Origin: Bacteroidales bacterium
Lineage (GTDB): Bacteria; Bacteroidota; Bacteroidia; Bacteroidales; UBA932
Assembly: GCA_017509755.1 (NCBI GenBank)
Contig: JAFWOY010000023.1
Coordinates: forward strand, 1 to 42,547
Length of the DNA stretch: 42,547 bases
Reading direction: 5' to 3'
Part shown: piece by piece, positions 14,770 to 23,622 of the stretch
Layout: every line of letters starts with the position of its first letter
How positions within the stretch are numbered: the first letter of the stretch is position 1
Notes under the pieces: generated by a model
What the model saw: the letters and a program-made list of their open reading frames with translations, nothing else
Database searches by the model: none
Told to the model about the DNA's origin: nothing
Translations under genes and position numbers: made by a program

Positions 14770-16698
14770 TTATTTCTTTTCAAAATGCTGGTAATCCTTG
14801 ACCGAGTTCCAGGCACCGCCCCACTGGAATCCGCGGGCGCGGAACAGCTTGCAGCACAAATCGTCGGCCGTAATCTTGTGTTCAAAGTCGACCGTCCGGT
14901 CGGCGTATGCCTGGGCTGATTCCGGTTCCACAATGTCACCTTTGACATAAGGATTCTGAAGTGGATTGATATCCACCGCCATGCCGCGCGCATGGGCGGA
15001 CAGTTTGGTCTCGGAATTGGTAGCCGTCCGGTAGTTGAAGCAGGAGGTATTGTTGGCTTCCATCGAACGACGGTCATCGCCATCGAAATCGTCGATCAGG
15101 CGGATACTGGCGATAGGGTATTTTGCCTTGTAGAGTTCTTTGAAAATGGCCAGCAGATCGTCAGCGATCGCCTGGTTGCAAACCATCTCCCCTTTCCGGA
15201 CGCGTCCGTTGAAATCGTAATAAAGCAATTTGAGGTAACGCAGTTCGGAAAACTCGATCTGCGCGCCTTCTTCCGGATAGGACTTGCCGGTCATCCGCAG
15301 CCGGACTGCTTCCGTGATCGTATCCTTGCTGAAGGCCGACAGGCCCGGATCCGTCGGATTGAGGAATTTGCGGTAGCGGCTGTACGTGTAGTTCACGCAA
15401 GTATTGGTGATGTTGTTGGCGAAGAGGATGTCGGTGATGCGGTTGTCGTCCACATAGCTGACCACATCTTTCGTAAAGTAACGGAAATCAGCAACATGGA
15501 TCTCTTCGAATGAATGGAAGAGATAGCCCGGCACGGCATTGCCGAAACTGTCCTTGAAGACCAGCAGCCGGCGTCCGTTGTGTACGGAGGTCTCCACCTT
15601 GGTCAATTTGATGTCGCCGCCCATGAAAGTCGTATAGGCCGCCCCGCTCCCATCCTTGAAAGAGAAGAAATACTTGCTCTTGTAGGGCCGGGATTCGCCC
15701 GTGACATGGAATTCCTCATCGAGCGTGTAATTCACATAGGTCGTCGTATACTCGACGCCGGTCGGGATATAATAGACAAAATCTTCCGGGGCCTTTTTCA
15801 CCGCCACGTTCTGGGAATAGCCATACATACTGCCCACGAAACGGTGGACCACATGCTCCTCATAAGTGGACAGATCCTCGAAAGGAACACCAGCCACCTG
15901 GGCAAACTTCTGAGCTGCATAATAGGCACCCAGCGGAGCCCAGTGGTGGTCGGTCCGAAGGTAGATGGGCTCGTCCGTATGCTCTGCCAGTACGGAATAG
16001 ATGTCCACCGGCTTGACGCCGTTGGTCAGGTTGGTGAAAATGCTGTTGAAGACCGGCCACTGTTTCTTCGTGAACTTGGCCGCCTCCTCGGGACAATAAT
16101 ATTCCGTGGAGGTCGGGATCGGCATGCACCAGACCCGTACCGACTTGCCCAGTACCGCCCCGTACTGGCTCACAACCTCCGCATATTTGGCACCGCCGCG
16201 CTCCGTGCCGAAGAAGCCCATCAGGGCGCGCACGTTTTCGCCGCTGCCGATCAGGATGATGCCGGATGAAGCCACTTTGGCCACATCTTCGGCACTTCCT
16301 TCTGTCTCACCCGGCACAAAGGCCTTGACTGTCTTGACGGTATCAGGATCGGCTTCCGGCACGGGGTCAGGTTCTTCCCCGGCGGTCTCGATCGCATTGT
16401 CCTGCTCTTGTGACACGAACTGGATGTTCTGTTCTCCGAAACGGACACCGAGCAGGTCCCGGAACTGCATGCTGAAGAACATCAATGTGTCCCGATACGG
16501 TTCCGTATCGCTGTACCAGGCAGATATGGCCTCTGCATAGGAACCGTCGGCCAGCGAATCGAGTGTAAAGCTCGGAAAACGCTTCAGTTCCCGTTTCTCC
16601 AACTCGGACCATGTGCTGCGGGGCAACAAGTTGAAACCGGCTGTGAAAGCCAGGTAAACCAGCGCGATGAGCAACACGGAAAGGACGCCTCTTTTCAT
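14770..16698 (-). CDS. DHHW/AlgJ-like acetyltransferase domain fused to M15 peptidase
   Basis: 642 residues from the ATG at 16698, which gives one N-terminal membrane anchor (MKRGVLSVLLIALVYLAF). Residues about 40-470 match the DHHW/AlgJ-AlgX fold: YLRTDHHWAPLGAYY carries the Asp-His pair (250-253) and VFKDSFGNAVPGYLF the serine nucleophile (384), in the permuted order seen in AlgX. From about 483 to the end an M15 peptidase (VanY/DacD type) is in the same frame, with zinc ligands in SAHARGMAVDINP (H569, D576) and DYQHFEKK (H638). It follows MBOAT by 1 nt. The pair looks like a periplasmic O-acetylation system, here joined to a peptidoglycan peptidase. Confidence 0.85.
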   Translation of the reverse strand: MKRGVLSVLLIALVYLAFTAGFNLLPRSTWSELEKRELKRFPSFTLDSLADGSYAEAISAWYSDTEPYRDTLMFFSMQFRDLLGVRFGEQNIQFVSQEQDNAIETAGEEPDPVPEADPDTVKTVKAFVPGETEGSAEDVAKVASSGIILIGSGENVRALMGFFGTERGGAKYAEVVSQYGAVLGKSVRVWCMPIPTSTEYYCPEEAAKFTKKQWPVFNSIFTNLTNGVKPVDIYSVLAEHTDEPIYLRTDHHWAPLGAYYAAQKFAQVAGVPFEDLSTYEEHVVHRFVGSMYGYSQNVAVKKAPEDFVYYIPTGVEYTTTYVNYTLDEEFHVTGESRPYKSKYFFSFKDGSGAAYTTFMGGDIKLTKVETSVHNGRRLLVFKDSFGNAVPGYLFHSFEEIHVADFRYFTKDVVSYVDDNRITDILFANNITNTCVNYTYSRYRKFLNPTDPGLSAFSKDTITEAVRLRMTGKSYPEEGAQIEFSELRYLKLLYYDFNGRVRKGEMVCNQAIADDLLAIFKELYKAKYPIASIRLIDDFDGDDRRSMEANNTSCFNYRTATNSETKLSAHARGMAVDINPLQNPYVKGDIVEPESAQAYADRTVDFEHKITADDLCCKLFRARGFQWGGAWNSVKDYQHFEKK

Positions 16699-16699
16699 A

Positions 16700-18097
16700 T
16701 CAGAACCGGGTATAAATGAAAGGATTGTTGGTCGCACCCACCAGCAAGGCGACACTCACCGCCAGCAGGGCCACCGCCACGACAATGCGCAAAACAGCCA
16801 GCACGCTCCTGCCCAGGAAATGCTTCTCGCCGATAAGACCCTGAATCCACCGTCCCAACGGGAGACAGCAGAGGATAGCAGCAACCCATAGCCAGAAGCG
16901 GGAAGTCAAGGCACTGCGGACCGTGAAATCAGTAAAGGATTCGGCCTGTCCGAAAAGGACCGGGAAGAACGTCGTCATCCGGCTGAAATCGACGTAGTAG
17001 AAGATGCCCCAACCCAGGATGACCAGGATCAGGCTGTAGAGATGCAGTACAAAAGCCGGCACCTTCCAGCGCAGGATCGTGTATTTCTCCAGCGCCACGA
17101 TCAGGCCGAAATACAGGCCCCACAGGATGAAATTCCAGCTGGCACCATGCCACATGCCGGTCAGGAACCACACCACCAGGATATTGAAGAACTGATGGCG
17201 CCGGTTGCCGCCCATGGGGATATAGAGGTAATCCCGGAAGAAACTTCCCAGGGAAATATGCCAGCGCCGCCAGAAATCCGTGATGGAGTTGCAGCAGTAC
17301 GGATGGTCGAAATTCTCCTTGAAATGGAAGCCCAGACACCGGCCGATTCCAATCGCCATGTCGGAGTAACCGGAGAAATCGAAGTAAATCTGCAAGGTGA
17401 AGGCCAGCAGGCCGACCCAGACACCCGCTGTAGTCAGCGAAGCCAGATCGCCAGCCAGGAACTGGTCGGAGACCTCTGAAAGCTGGTTGGCCAGGATCAC
17501 TTTCTTGCCGAGACCGACCATGAAACGGAAACTGCCGTCCGCTACGTCCTGCCAAGAGACATGCCGGTTGTGGATTTCGTTGGCAATGGTGCCATAGCGC
17601 ACAATCGGGCCCGCAATCAACTGCGGGAACATCGAGATATAGAGCAGCAGGTCGCCAAAGCGTCGCTGCGCCTTGCTTTCCTTCCGGTACACATCCACCA
17701 GATAGGAAATGGACTGGAAGGTATAGAAACTGATGCCGATAGGAAGTGCCAGTTCAGGCACCTGGACCGACAAGCCAAAACGGCCCAGCAGGTCGGCGAA
17801 AAATCCCAGATACTTGAAAGTACCCAGAATGGCCAGGTTGCAGACGAGGCCAAGGGCCAATACCAGACCTCTCCCCTTCTTAGCCTTGTCGAGCCAGCGG
17901 CCGAACAGCCAGTTAAGCAACGCACAGGCTATCAGAAGGAAGACATAGACGGGTTCTCCCCACGCATAGAAGAGCAGGGAGAAAGCGACCAGCACCCCAT
18001 TCTTCACTCTATTGCCTTTCGCCAGGGACGCGAGCAAATAGCAGATCGCGAAAGCCGGCAGAAAGGCAAAGAGGAAGAAAAGATCGGCAAAAACCAT
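16700..18097 (-). CDS. MBOAT family O-acyltransferase (AlgI/PatA-like)
   Basis: A 465-residue inner-membrane protein with about ten helices. The conserved histidines are in FWRRWHISLGSFFRDYLY (about H280) and GMWHGASWNFILWG (about H317), the catalytic region of AlgI, DltB and PatA. It would move acetyl groups across the membrane for transfer to an envelope polymer by a partner esterase-like protein, here the downstream DHHW-M15 protein (1-nt gap). It begins only 5 nt after etfA, so it may be transcribed with the lysine pathway. The polymer (alginate-like exopolysaccharide, LPS sugar or peptidoglycan) is not known from sequence. Confidence 0.92.
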   Translation of the reverse strand: MVFADLFFLFAFLPAFAICYLLASLAKGNRVKNGVLVAFSLLFYAWGEPVYVFLLIACALLNWLFGRWLDKAKKGRGLVLALGLVCNLAILGTFKYLGFFADLLGRFGLSVQVPELALPIGISFYTFQSISYLVDVYRKESKAQRRFGDLLLYISMFPQLIAGPIVRYGTIANEIHNRHVSWQDVADGSFRFMVGLGKKVILANQLSEVSDQFLAGDLASLTTAGVWVGLLAFTLQIYFDFSGYSDMAIGIGRCLGFHFKENFDHPYCCNSITDFWRRWHISLGSFFRDYLYIPMGGNRRHQFFNILVVWFLTGMWHGASWNFILWGLYFGLIVALEKYTILRWKVPAFVLHLYSLILVILGWGIFYYVDFSRMTTFFPVLFGQAESFTDFTVRSALTSRFWLWVAAILCCLPLGRWIQGLIGEKHFLGRSVLAVLRIVVAVALLAVSVALLVGATNNPFIYTRF

Positions 18098-18102
18098 TCA
18101 GC

Positions 18103-19110
18103 TTAGCGGGCGAGCTCCTTTTTCAGGCGCTCAGTAAGCAGTGGAACGACCTTGTTGAGGTCGCAGACGATACCCAGGTCCGCCACGCTGAAGATCGGGG
18201 CGAACTTGTCTTTGTTGACAGCAATGATGGTCTCGGACTCCTCCATGCCAGCCAAGTGCTGGATGGCGCCGGAGATACCCATGGCGAAATACACGGCCGG
18301 ACGTACGGTCTTGCCGGTCTGTCCCACCTGCCGGTCATGCGGCATGACGCCGGCATCGACCATGGCACGGGACGACGACACTTCGCCGCCAAGGACCGTT
18401 GCCAGTTCCTGCAGCATGTCGAAACCTTCCTTGCAACCGACGCCGCGGCCACCGGACACCAGGATCTTGGCGTCAGAAATATCGACAGCGGTCTTCTGGG
18501 CCTTGACGGTCTTGACGAGCTTGACAATGAACTTGCTCTCATCAAACTGGGGCTTGAAGGCCACGATCTCGCCCTTGCGGTCGAAATCGGGCGCCGCCTT
18601 GGGCATCACGCCCGGGCGGACAGTCGACATCTGCGGACGGTGCTCCGGGCATTTGATGGTCGCCATCAGGTTGCCGCCAAAGGCCGGACGGGTCATCTCG
18701 AATTCGTGCGTCTCCTCGTTGATCGTCAGCTTGGTGCAGTCGGCCGTCAGGCCGGTGCCCAGGCGGGCGGCGATACGCGGTGCAAGGTCACGTCCGATAG
18801 TCGTGGCACCGTACATCAAAATCGAGGGCTTGAACGCATTGACGGCCTGGAAAACGGCCTGCGTGTATTGCTCGGTCACATAGTCTTTGAGGAGGACATC
18901 GTCGATTACGACCACTTTGTCAGCGCCGTAGGCCACAAGGGTCTGCGCCTTGTCGGCGATCTGGTAGCCAGCCAGGATGGCGACGACTTTTTCATCGGTC
19001 ACCTGGGCCAGTTCCTTCGCCTTTCCGATCAGTTCAAGGGCGACAGGCTGGATCACACCGTCCCGCTGCTCGGCAAATACATAGATATCTTTATAGGCAG
19101 AAAAATCCAT
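18103..19110 (-). CDS. etfA: Electron transfer flavoprotein alpha subunit
   Basis: 335 residues. The C-terminal FAD domain is plain: VSGGRGVGCKEGFDML at about 210, SSRAMVDAGVMPHDRQVGQTGK at about 240 and VYFAMGISGAIQHLAGM at about 270. It pairs with EtfB to carry electrons to or from butyryl-CoA dehydrogenase, possibly by flavin-based electron bifurcation with ferredoxin as in clostridia and Acidaminococcus. It is the last metabolic gene of the operon and is followed after 5 nt by the MBOAT gene. Confidence 0.95.
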   Translation of the reverse strand: MDFSAYKDIYVFAEQRDGVIQPVALELIGKAKELAQVTDEKVVAILAGYQIADKAQTLVAYGADKVVVIDDVLLKDYVTEQYTQAVFQAVNAFKPSILMYGATTIGRDLAPRIAARLGTGLTADCTKLTINEETHEFEMTRPAFGGNLMATIKCPEHRPQMSTVRPGVMPKAAPDFDRKGEIVAFKPQFDESKFIVKLVKTVKAQKTAVDISDAKILVSGGRGVGCKEGFDMLQELATVLGGEVSSSRAMVDAGVMPHDRQVGQTGKTVRPAVYFAMGISGAIQHLAGMEESETIIAVNKDKFAPIFSVADLGIVCDLNKVVPLLTERLKKELAR

Positions 19111-19131
19111 AGCGATACAGTTTTTAGACGG

Positions 19132-19917
19132 TTAGATGATATGTTTTTCCTTGAGTTTCGCCACGATCAGCTCGACAGCCGCCTCGGCATCCACTTCGTG
19201 GATCTGGCCGGGAGCTTTCAGCTCCTTGGTGAACGATTTGACCACTTTGGTCGGAGAGCCCTTGAGGCCGAGTTCGGTCTCGGGCACGTCGATCTTGTCG
19301 GCACCCCAGACCTCTACTTCCTTGCCATAGGCATCCACGATGCCGCCGACGCTCATATAGCGCGGCTTGACCGCCGATGCGAGGCAGGTCAGCAGGGCTT
19401 TGCCCTGGAATTCCAGGATCTGGCAGCCGTCTTCCGTCTCTTTGGTCACCGTAAACTTCTTGGACGCTTCATCGTATTCAAGACCGGCGACATAAGAAAT
19501 CTGCGGAATGCCCAGGTGCTCGGAAATCTCAGGACCGACCTGTGCTGTATCACCGTCGATGGCCTGACGGCCAGCGATGATCAGGTCCCAATCCAGTTTA
19601 CGGGCCACACCAGCCAGCGCCTTTGAAGTCGCCAGCGTATCGGCACCACCCAACTTGCGGTCGGTAAGCAGGATCGCACGGTCGGCACCCATGGCGAAAG
19701 CTTCGCGGAGGATAATCTCGGCGGCAGGGATACCCATCGTGACGACGGTTACCTCGGCGCCGAACTTGTCCTTGAGCTGCAGGGCGAATTCAAGGCCGCC
19801 CTTGTCGTCCGGATTCATGATGGCGGGAACGCCTTCGCGGACCAGGGTCTTGGTTACCGGATCGATCTTGATCTCGGTCGTATCCGGAACTTGCTTGACA
19901 CATACTAAAATTTTCAT
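19132..19917 (-). CDS. etfB: Electron transfer flavoprotein beta subunit
   Basis: 261 residues starting MKILVCVKQVPDTTEIKID, the typical EtfB N-terminus. The nucleotide-binding loop region DTLATSKALAGVARKLDWDLIIAGRQAIDGDTAQVGPEI is as in other anaerobe EtfB proteins. In bifurcating Etfs the second FAD binds in this subunit, and the AGRQAIDGDTAQVGP stretch is compatible with that. It lies between bcd (12 nt) and etfA (21 nt). It forms the Bcd-EtfBA complex that reduces crotonyl-CoA. Confidence 0.95.
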   Translation of the reverse strand: MKILVCVKQVPDTTEIKIDPVTKTLVREGVPAIMNPDDKGGLEFALQLKDKFGAEVTVVTMGIPAAEIILREAFAMGADRAILLTDRKLGGADTLATSKALAGVARKLDWDLIIAGRQAIDGDTAQVGPEISEHLGIPQISYVAGLEYDEASKKFTVTKETEDGCQILEFQGKALLTCLASAVKPRYMSVGGIVDAYGKEVEVWGADKIDVPETELGLKGSPTKVVKSFTKELKAPGQIHEVDAEAAVELIVAKLKEKHII

Positions 19918-19929
19918 CGAACGCTCCTC

Positions 19930-21093
19930 CTATTTGATTTTACCGAACAACTTGCCTGCGATGACCATCCGCTGGACTTCGGACGTGCCTTCGTAGATCT
20001 CCGTGATCTTGGCGTCGCGCATCATCCGTTCCACCGGATACTCGCGGGTGTAACCGTAGCCTCCGTGGAACTGCACGCATTTGGTCGTGACTTCCATCGC
20101 GACTTCAGCAGCATAGAGCTTGGCCATGGCCGCATCGGCCGAGAAATTGATCTTCGGGTTGGCCGTGTGCTCATCTTCCTTGAAAGCGGCGCTGCGGACC
20201 AGCAGGCGGGCAGCCTCGATCTTGGTCTTGAGGTCGGCCATCTGGAACTGGGTGTTCTGGAACTTGGCGATGGCTTTGCCGAACTGTTTGCGTTCCTTGG
20301 TGTACTTGACCGTCTCGTCGAGGGCGCCCTGGGCAATGCCAAGCGCCTGCGAGGCGATACCGATACGGCCGCCGTCAAGCGTCATCATCGCGATCTTGAA
20401 GCCTTCCCCTACCTTGCCGAGCAGGTTTTCTTTCGGAATGCGGCAGTTGTTGAAGATCAACTCAGCCGTGGCGCTGCCGCGGATACCCATCTTCAACTCT
20501 TTCTTGCCCACGGAGAAACCAGGGGTCGTGGCTTCCATGATAAAGGCGGAGATGCCCTTCGTTCCCAACGACTTGTCGGTCATCGCAATCACGATGTAAA
20601 CATTGGCATGACCGGCATTGGTGATGAAAATCTTGTTGCCGTTGATCACCCACTCGTCCCCGTCCAGGACAGCCGTGGTCTGCTGGCCGGCGGCATCCGT
20701 ACCGGCGTTGGGCTCGGTCAAGCCAAAAGCTCCGATCCACTCGCCGGAAGCGAGTTTGGGGACATATTTCATTTTCTGCTCCTCGGTGCCGAACTTGAGG
20801 ATCGGCGCCATGCAGAGCGACGTGTGGGCGGAAACAACCACACCGGTCGTGGCGCAGCAACGCGAAAGTTCTTCGACGGCGATGGAATACATGAGGTTGT
20901 CACCGCCGGCACCACCGTACTGTTTCGGCACGGGAATACCGAAGATGCCCAGTTTGGCCATCTTCTCGACCGTCTCCTGCGGGAAGCGTTCCTGCTCGTC
21001 GATCTCGGCTGCCAGCGGCTTCACCTCTTTCTCGGCGAATTCCCGGATCATCTGGCGGAACAGTTCCTGGGTCTTGTTGAGATTGAAATTCAT
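19930..21093 (-). CDS. bcd: Butyryl-CoA dehydrogenase (acyl-CoA dehydrogenase)
   Basis: 387 residues, the length of short-chain acyl-CoA dehydrogenases. Signatures: FGLTEPNAGTDAAG at about 130, GIRGSATAELIFNNCRIP at about 205, QFHGGYGYTREYPVERMMRD at about 340, and IYEGTSEVQRMVIAGKL with the catalytic glutamate near the C-terminus. It reduces crotonyl-CoA, made by Kal, to butyryl-CoA with electrons from EtfBA. The position directly before etfB and etfA supports this rather than a fatty-acid degradation role. Confidence 0.95.
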   Translation of the reverse strand: MNFNLNKTQELFRQMIREFAEKEVKPLAAEIDEQERFPQETVEKMAKLGIFGIPVPKQYGGAGGDNLMYSIAVEELSRCCATTGVVVSAHTSLCMAPILKFGTEEQKMKYVPKLASGEWIGAFGLTEPNAGTDAAGQQTTAVLDGDEWVINGNKIFITNAGHANVYIVIAMTDKSLGTKGISAFIMEATTPGFSVGKKELKMGIRGSATAELIFNNCRIPKENLLGKVGEGFKIAMMTLDGGRIGIASQALGIAQGALDETVKYTKERKQFGKAIAKFQNTQFQMADLKTKIEAARLLVRSAAFKEDEHTANPKINFSADAAMAKLYAAEVAMEVTTKCVQFHGGYGYTREYPVERMMRDAKITEIYEGTSEVQRMVIAGKLFGKIK

Positions 21094-21117
21094 AGTATAA
21101 GAATCTAGTATCTGCTG

Positions 21118-21954
21118 TTAATATTTGTAGAAACCTTCTCCGGTCTTGCGGCCCAGCAGGCCGGCGCGGACCATCTTGCGGAGCAGCGGGTGCGGACGGT
21201 ACTTGGGATCGCCGAATTCCTTGTACAACACTTCCATGATAGCCAGGTTGACATCGTTGCCGATCAGGTCGGCCAGTGCCAGCGGGCCCATCGGATGGTT
21301 GGCGCCGAGCATCATGCATTTGTCGATATCTTCGGCCGTGGCGATGCCGTCGGCCAGGATGCCGACCGCTTCGTTGATCATCGGGATGAGGATGCGGTTG
21401 ACCACGAAGCCGGGCGCTTCCTTCACTTCAACAGGCTGTTTGCCGATGGAAGTGGCCAGATCCACGACGCACTTGCAAACTTCATCGCTGGTCAACTGGC
21501 CGCGGATCACCTCTACGAGGGCCATGCGGTCGGCGGGATTGAAGAAGTGCATGCCGATGAACTGGGCCGGGCGCTTGGTGCAGGCGGCAATCTCGGTGAT
21601 GCTCAGCGAGCTGCTGTTGGTAGCAAAGATCGTTTCAGGCTTGCAGATGCCGTCCAGCTCGGTGAAGACACCTTTCTTCAGCTGCATATCCTCGACAGCA
21701 GCCTCGATGACGAGGTCGGCATCGGCGAAAGTGGAGTACTCCGTGGTAGTCGAGATGTTCGCCATCATGGCGTCCATCGTATCCTGGGCGATCTTGCCCT
21801 TTTCGACGAGCTTGCTGTAGCCCTTCGAAATGGAAGCCATGGCCTTGTCAAGGCTGGCTTGTGTACGGCTTTTCATGACGACGGGCATCTTGGCGGCAAA
21901 CGCCTTGACGATTCCCTTGGCCATCGTACCGGTTCCAATAACACAAATTTTCAT
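21118..21954 (-). CDS. hbd: 3-hydroxybutyryl-CoA dehydrogenase
   Basis: 278 residues. The NAD-binding motif is [16 protein letters not shown] at the N-terminus, and the catalytic segment is [21 protein letters not shown] with the active-site histidine; a dimerisation domain follows, ending GEGFYKY. It interconverts acetoacetyl-CoA and 3-hydroxybutyryl-CoA. This step is not required in the minimal lysine route, so together with crt it lets acetoacetyl-CoA be reduced to crotonyl-CoA. It is separated from crt by 195 nt containing the second foldback repeat, the only sizeable gap in the operon. Confidence 0.93.
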   Translation of the reverse strand: MKICVIGTGTMAKGIVKAFAAKMPVVMKSRTQASLDKAMASISKGYSKLVEKGKIAQDTMDAMMANISTTTEYSTFADADLVIEAAVEDMQLKKGVFTELDGICKPETIFATNSSSLSITEIAACTKRPAQFIGMHFFNPADRMALVEVIRGQLTSDEVCKCVVDLATSIGKQPVEVKEAPGFVVNRILIPMINEAVGILADGIATAEDIDKCMMLGANHPMGPLALADLIGNDVNLAIMEVLYKEFGDPKYRPHPLLRKMVRAGLLGRKTGEGFYKY

Positions 21955-22005
21955 AAGGCTGTATGATAATTAATTAATATGACTCCATTGATGACGATAT
22001 CTTCC

Positions 22006-22126
22006 ACGGCATATCTGTTCAGGGGCGTCGCGCTCCGCGCGACCCCTCCCAAAACCGGCATTCCGGTTTCGGGCCCCTCCCTCTTATGAGCCGAGGGTGG
22101 CTACATCCCCTGAACAGATATGCCGT
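22006..22126 (-). repeat. Foldback repeat element, copy 2 (20-bp perfect arms)
   Basis: The arms at 22006-22025 and 22107-22126 are perfect 20-bp inverted repeats, and a further GACGAT/ATCGTC pair lies outside them (21993-21998, 22134-22139). Inside are GTCGCGC/GCGCGAC (22027-22043) and AAACCGG/CCGGTTT (22052-22069). Read on the minus strand the core is GGGAGGGGCCC, hairpin, GGGAGGG, as in copy 1. The flanking stretch GTrGCCrCCCkCGGC (r = A/G, k = G/T) is also shared. It sits between co-directional crt and hbd. Confidence 0.85.
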
Positions 22127-22149
22127 TCCAGTTATCGTCTTACCCGTCA

Positions 22150-22929
22150 TCATTCGTTTATAAACACGGCCGGACGTTTGTTCAGGAAAGCGTCCATGCC
22201 TTCTTTTTGGTCGGTTGTGGCGAAACACTTCGCGAAATACTGATTCTCGAGCGCGAGGGATTCATCGATGTCGAGATCGTAGTTCTCGTTGATGCACGTC
22301 TTGGCGTAGCCGACAGCAATCGGCGCATTCTTCAAGATCTGCGTGATGAGCGCATCCACGGCATTCATCAGTTCTTCCGGAACCACCACGCTGTTCACCA
22401 AGCCGATGCGCAGCGCCTCGTCGGCACCGATCATCTTGCCCGTATAGATGAGTTCCTTCGCAATCCCCTGCCCGACCAGTTTCGGCAGCCGGTAGGTACC
22501 GGAGAAACCCGGGATGATGCCCAAGCCGACTTCCGGCTGGCCGAAACGTGCTTTCGCCGAAGCGATGCGGATGTCGCAGGCCATGGCCAGTTCGCAGCCA
22601 CCGCCCAAGGCGAAGCCGTTGACCGCCGCAATCACCGGGAACGGAAGATCTTCAATCTTCTTGAAAACCCGCGCTCCCCGCTTACCGAATGCCAGACCTT
22701 CGGACTCGGAGAGATGCGCCATCTCGGAAATGTCGGCACCAGCCACAAAAGCCTTGCCCTCTCCCGTGATCACCAGCACACGCGTCACAGCCGGATCCAG
22801 TGCATCCACGAAGGCTTCCAATTCTTCGAGAATCGTCGAATTGAGCGCATTGAGCGTGGCCGGCGAGGAGATCGTCAGGACGACGACCCCCTTCCGTTCA
22901 CACGAACATTTCAGAAAACGATAGTCCAT
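22150..22929 (-). CDS. crt: Crotonase / enoyl-CoA hydratase
   Basis: 259 residues of the crotonase fold. The oxyanion-hole segment is GKAFVAGADISEMAHL, and both catalytic glutamates are present, in NGFALGGGCELAMACDI and FGQPEVGLGIIPGFSGT. It hydrates crotonyl-CoA to 3-hydroxybutyryl-CoA or runs in reverse. With hbd it links acetoacetyl-CoA to crotonyl-CoA within this operon. It lies 13 nt after atoA. An apparent longer variant was not needed; the ATG at 22929 gives the usual family N-terminus. Confidence 0.93.
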   Translation of the reverse strand: MDYRFLKCSCERKGVVVLTISSPATLNALNSTILEELEAFVDALDPAVTRVLVITGEGKAFVAGADISEMAHLSESEGLAFGKRGARVFKKIEDLPFPVIAAVNGFALGGGCELAMACDIRIASAKARFGQPEVGLGIIPGFSGTYRLPKLVGQGIAKELIYTGKMIGADEALRIGLVNSVVVPEELMNAVDALITQILKNAPIAVGYAKTCINENYDLDIDESLALENQYFAKCFATTDQKEGMDAFLNKRPAVFINE

Positions 22930-22942
22930 CGTAGCCTGTCGC

Positions 22943-23602
22943 TTACTGAGCCATCGGCTTGAGGTCCTTCGCGATAATCAGTTTGGCCTGCGTCGCCTCC
23001 TGGACCTGTTCCACCGTAAACTCCGGATTGATCTCCTTCAGCACAAGGCCTTCCGGCGTCACATCCATTACACCCATTTCAGTGATGATCATGTTGACCT
23101 GATGCGCAGCCGTCAGCGGGAGCGTGCATTCCTTCATGATCTTGTGGTTGCCCTTCTGGGTGTGTTCCATCGCGACGATCACGCGCTTGGCACCGACCAC
23201 GAGGTCCATGGCACCACCCATACCCGGCGTGAGTTTGCCAGGAATCATCCAGTTGGCCAGATTGCCCTTTTCATCCACCTGCATGGCACCCAGGAACGTG
23301 CAGTCCACGTGGCCACCACGGATGATCAGGAACGAATCAGCCGAAGAGCAGGCATAAGCACCCGGATACGCCGTGATGTAGGCGCCACCGGCGTTGACAT
23401 AGTCCTTGTCCTCTTTGCCGGGCTCCGGCGCCGGACCCATGCCGACCAGGCCGTTCTCGGACTGGAGCGTCACGTTCACACCTTCAGGAAGGTAATTCGG
23501 AATGGCGGTCGGAAGACCGATACCGAGGTTCACCACGTCGCCGTCCTTGAGTTCCAGCGCGGCACGGCGTGCAATCGTTTCTCTGATTTGAGCTTTGTCC
23601 AT
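22943..23602 (-). CDS. atoA: Acetoacetate/butyrate CoA-transferase beta subunit
   Basis: 219 residues from the ATG at 23602; the frame is open further upstream inside kamE, but MDKAQIRETIARRAALELKDG is the typical start. The CoA-transferase catalytic glutamate is in QSENGLVGMGP, followed by GGHVDCTFLGAMQVDEKGNLANW. With AtoD it would transfer CoA from butyryl-CoA to acetoacetate, releasing butyrate and giving acetoacetyl-CoA, the last steps of lysine fermentation. Unusually the alpha subunit gene (atoD) is about 8 kb upstream, at the start of the operon. Confidence 0.92.
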   Translation of the reverse strand: MDKAQIRETIARRAALELKDGDVVNLGIGLPTAIPNYLPEGVNVTLQSENGLVGMGPAPEPGKEDKDYVNAGGAYITAYPGAYACSSADSFLIIRGGHVDCTFLGAMQVDEKGNLANWMIPGKLTPGMGGAMDLVVGAKRVIVAMEHTQKGNHKIMKECTLPLTAAHQVNMIITEMGVMDVTPEGLVLKEINPEFTVEQVQEATQAKLIIAKDLKPMAQ

Positions 23603-23622
23603 AATAGAAAGTTTTGATATTG

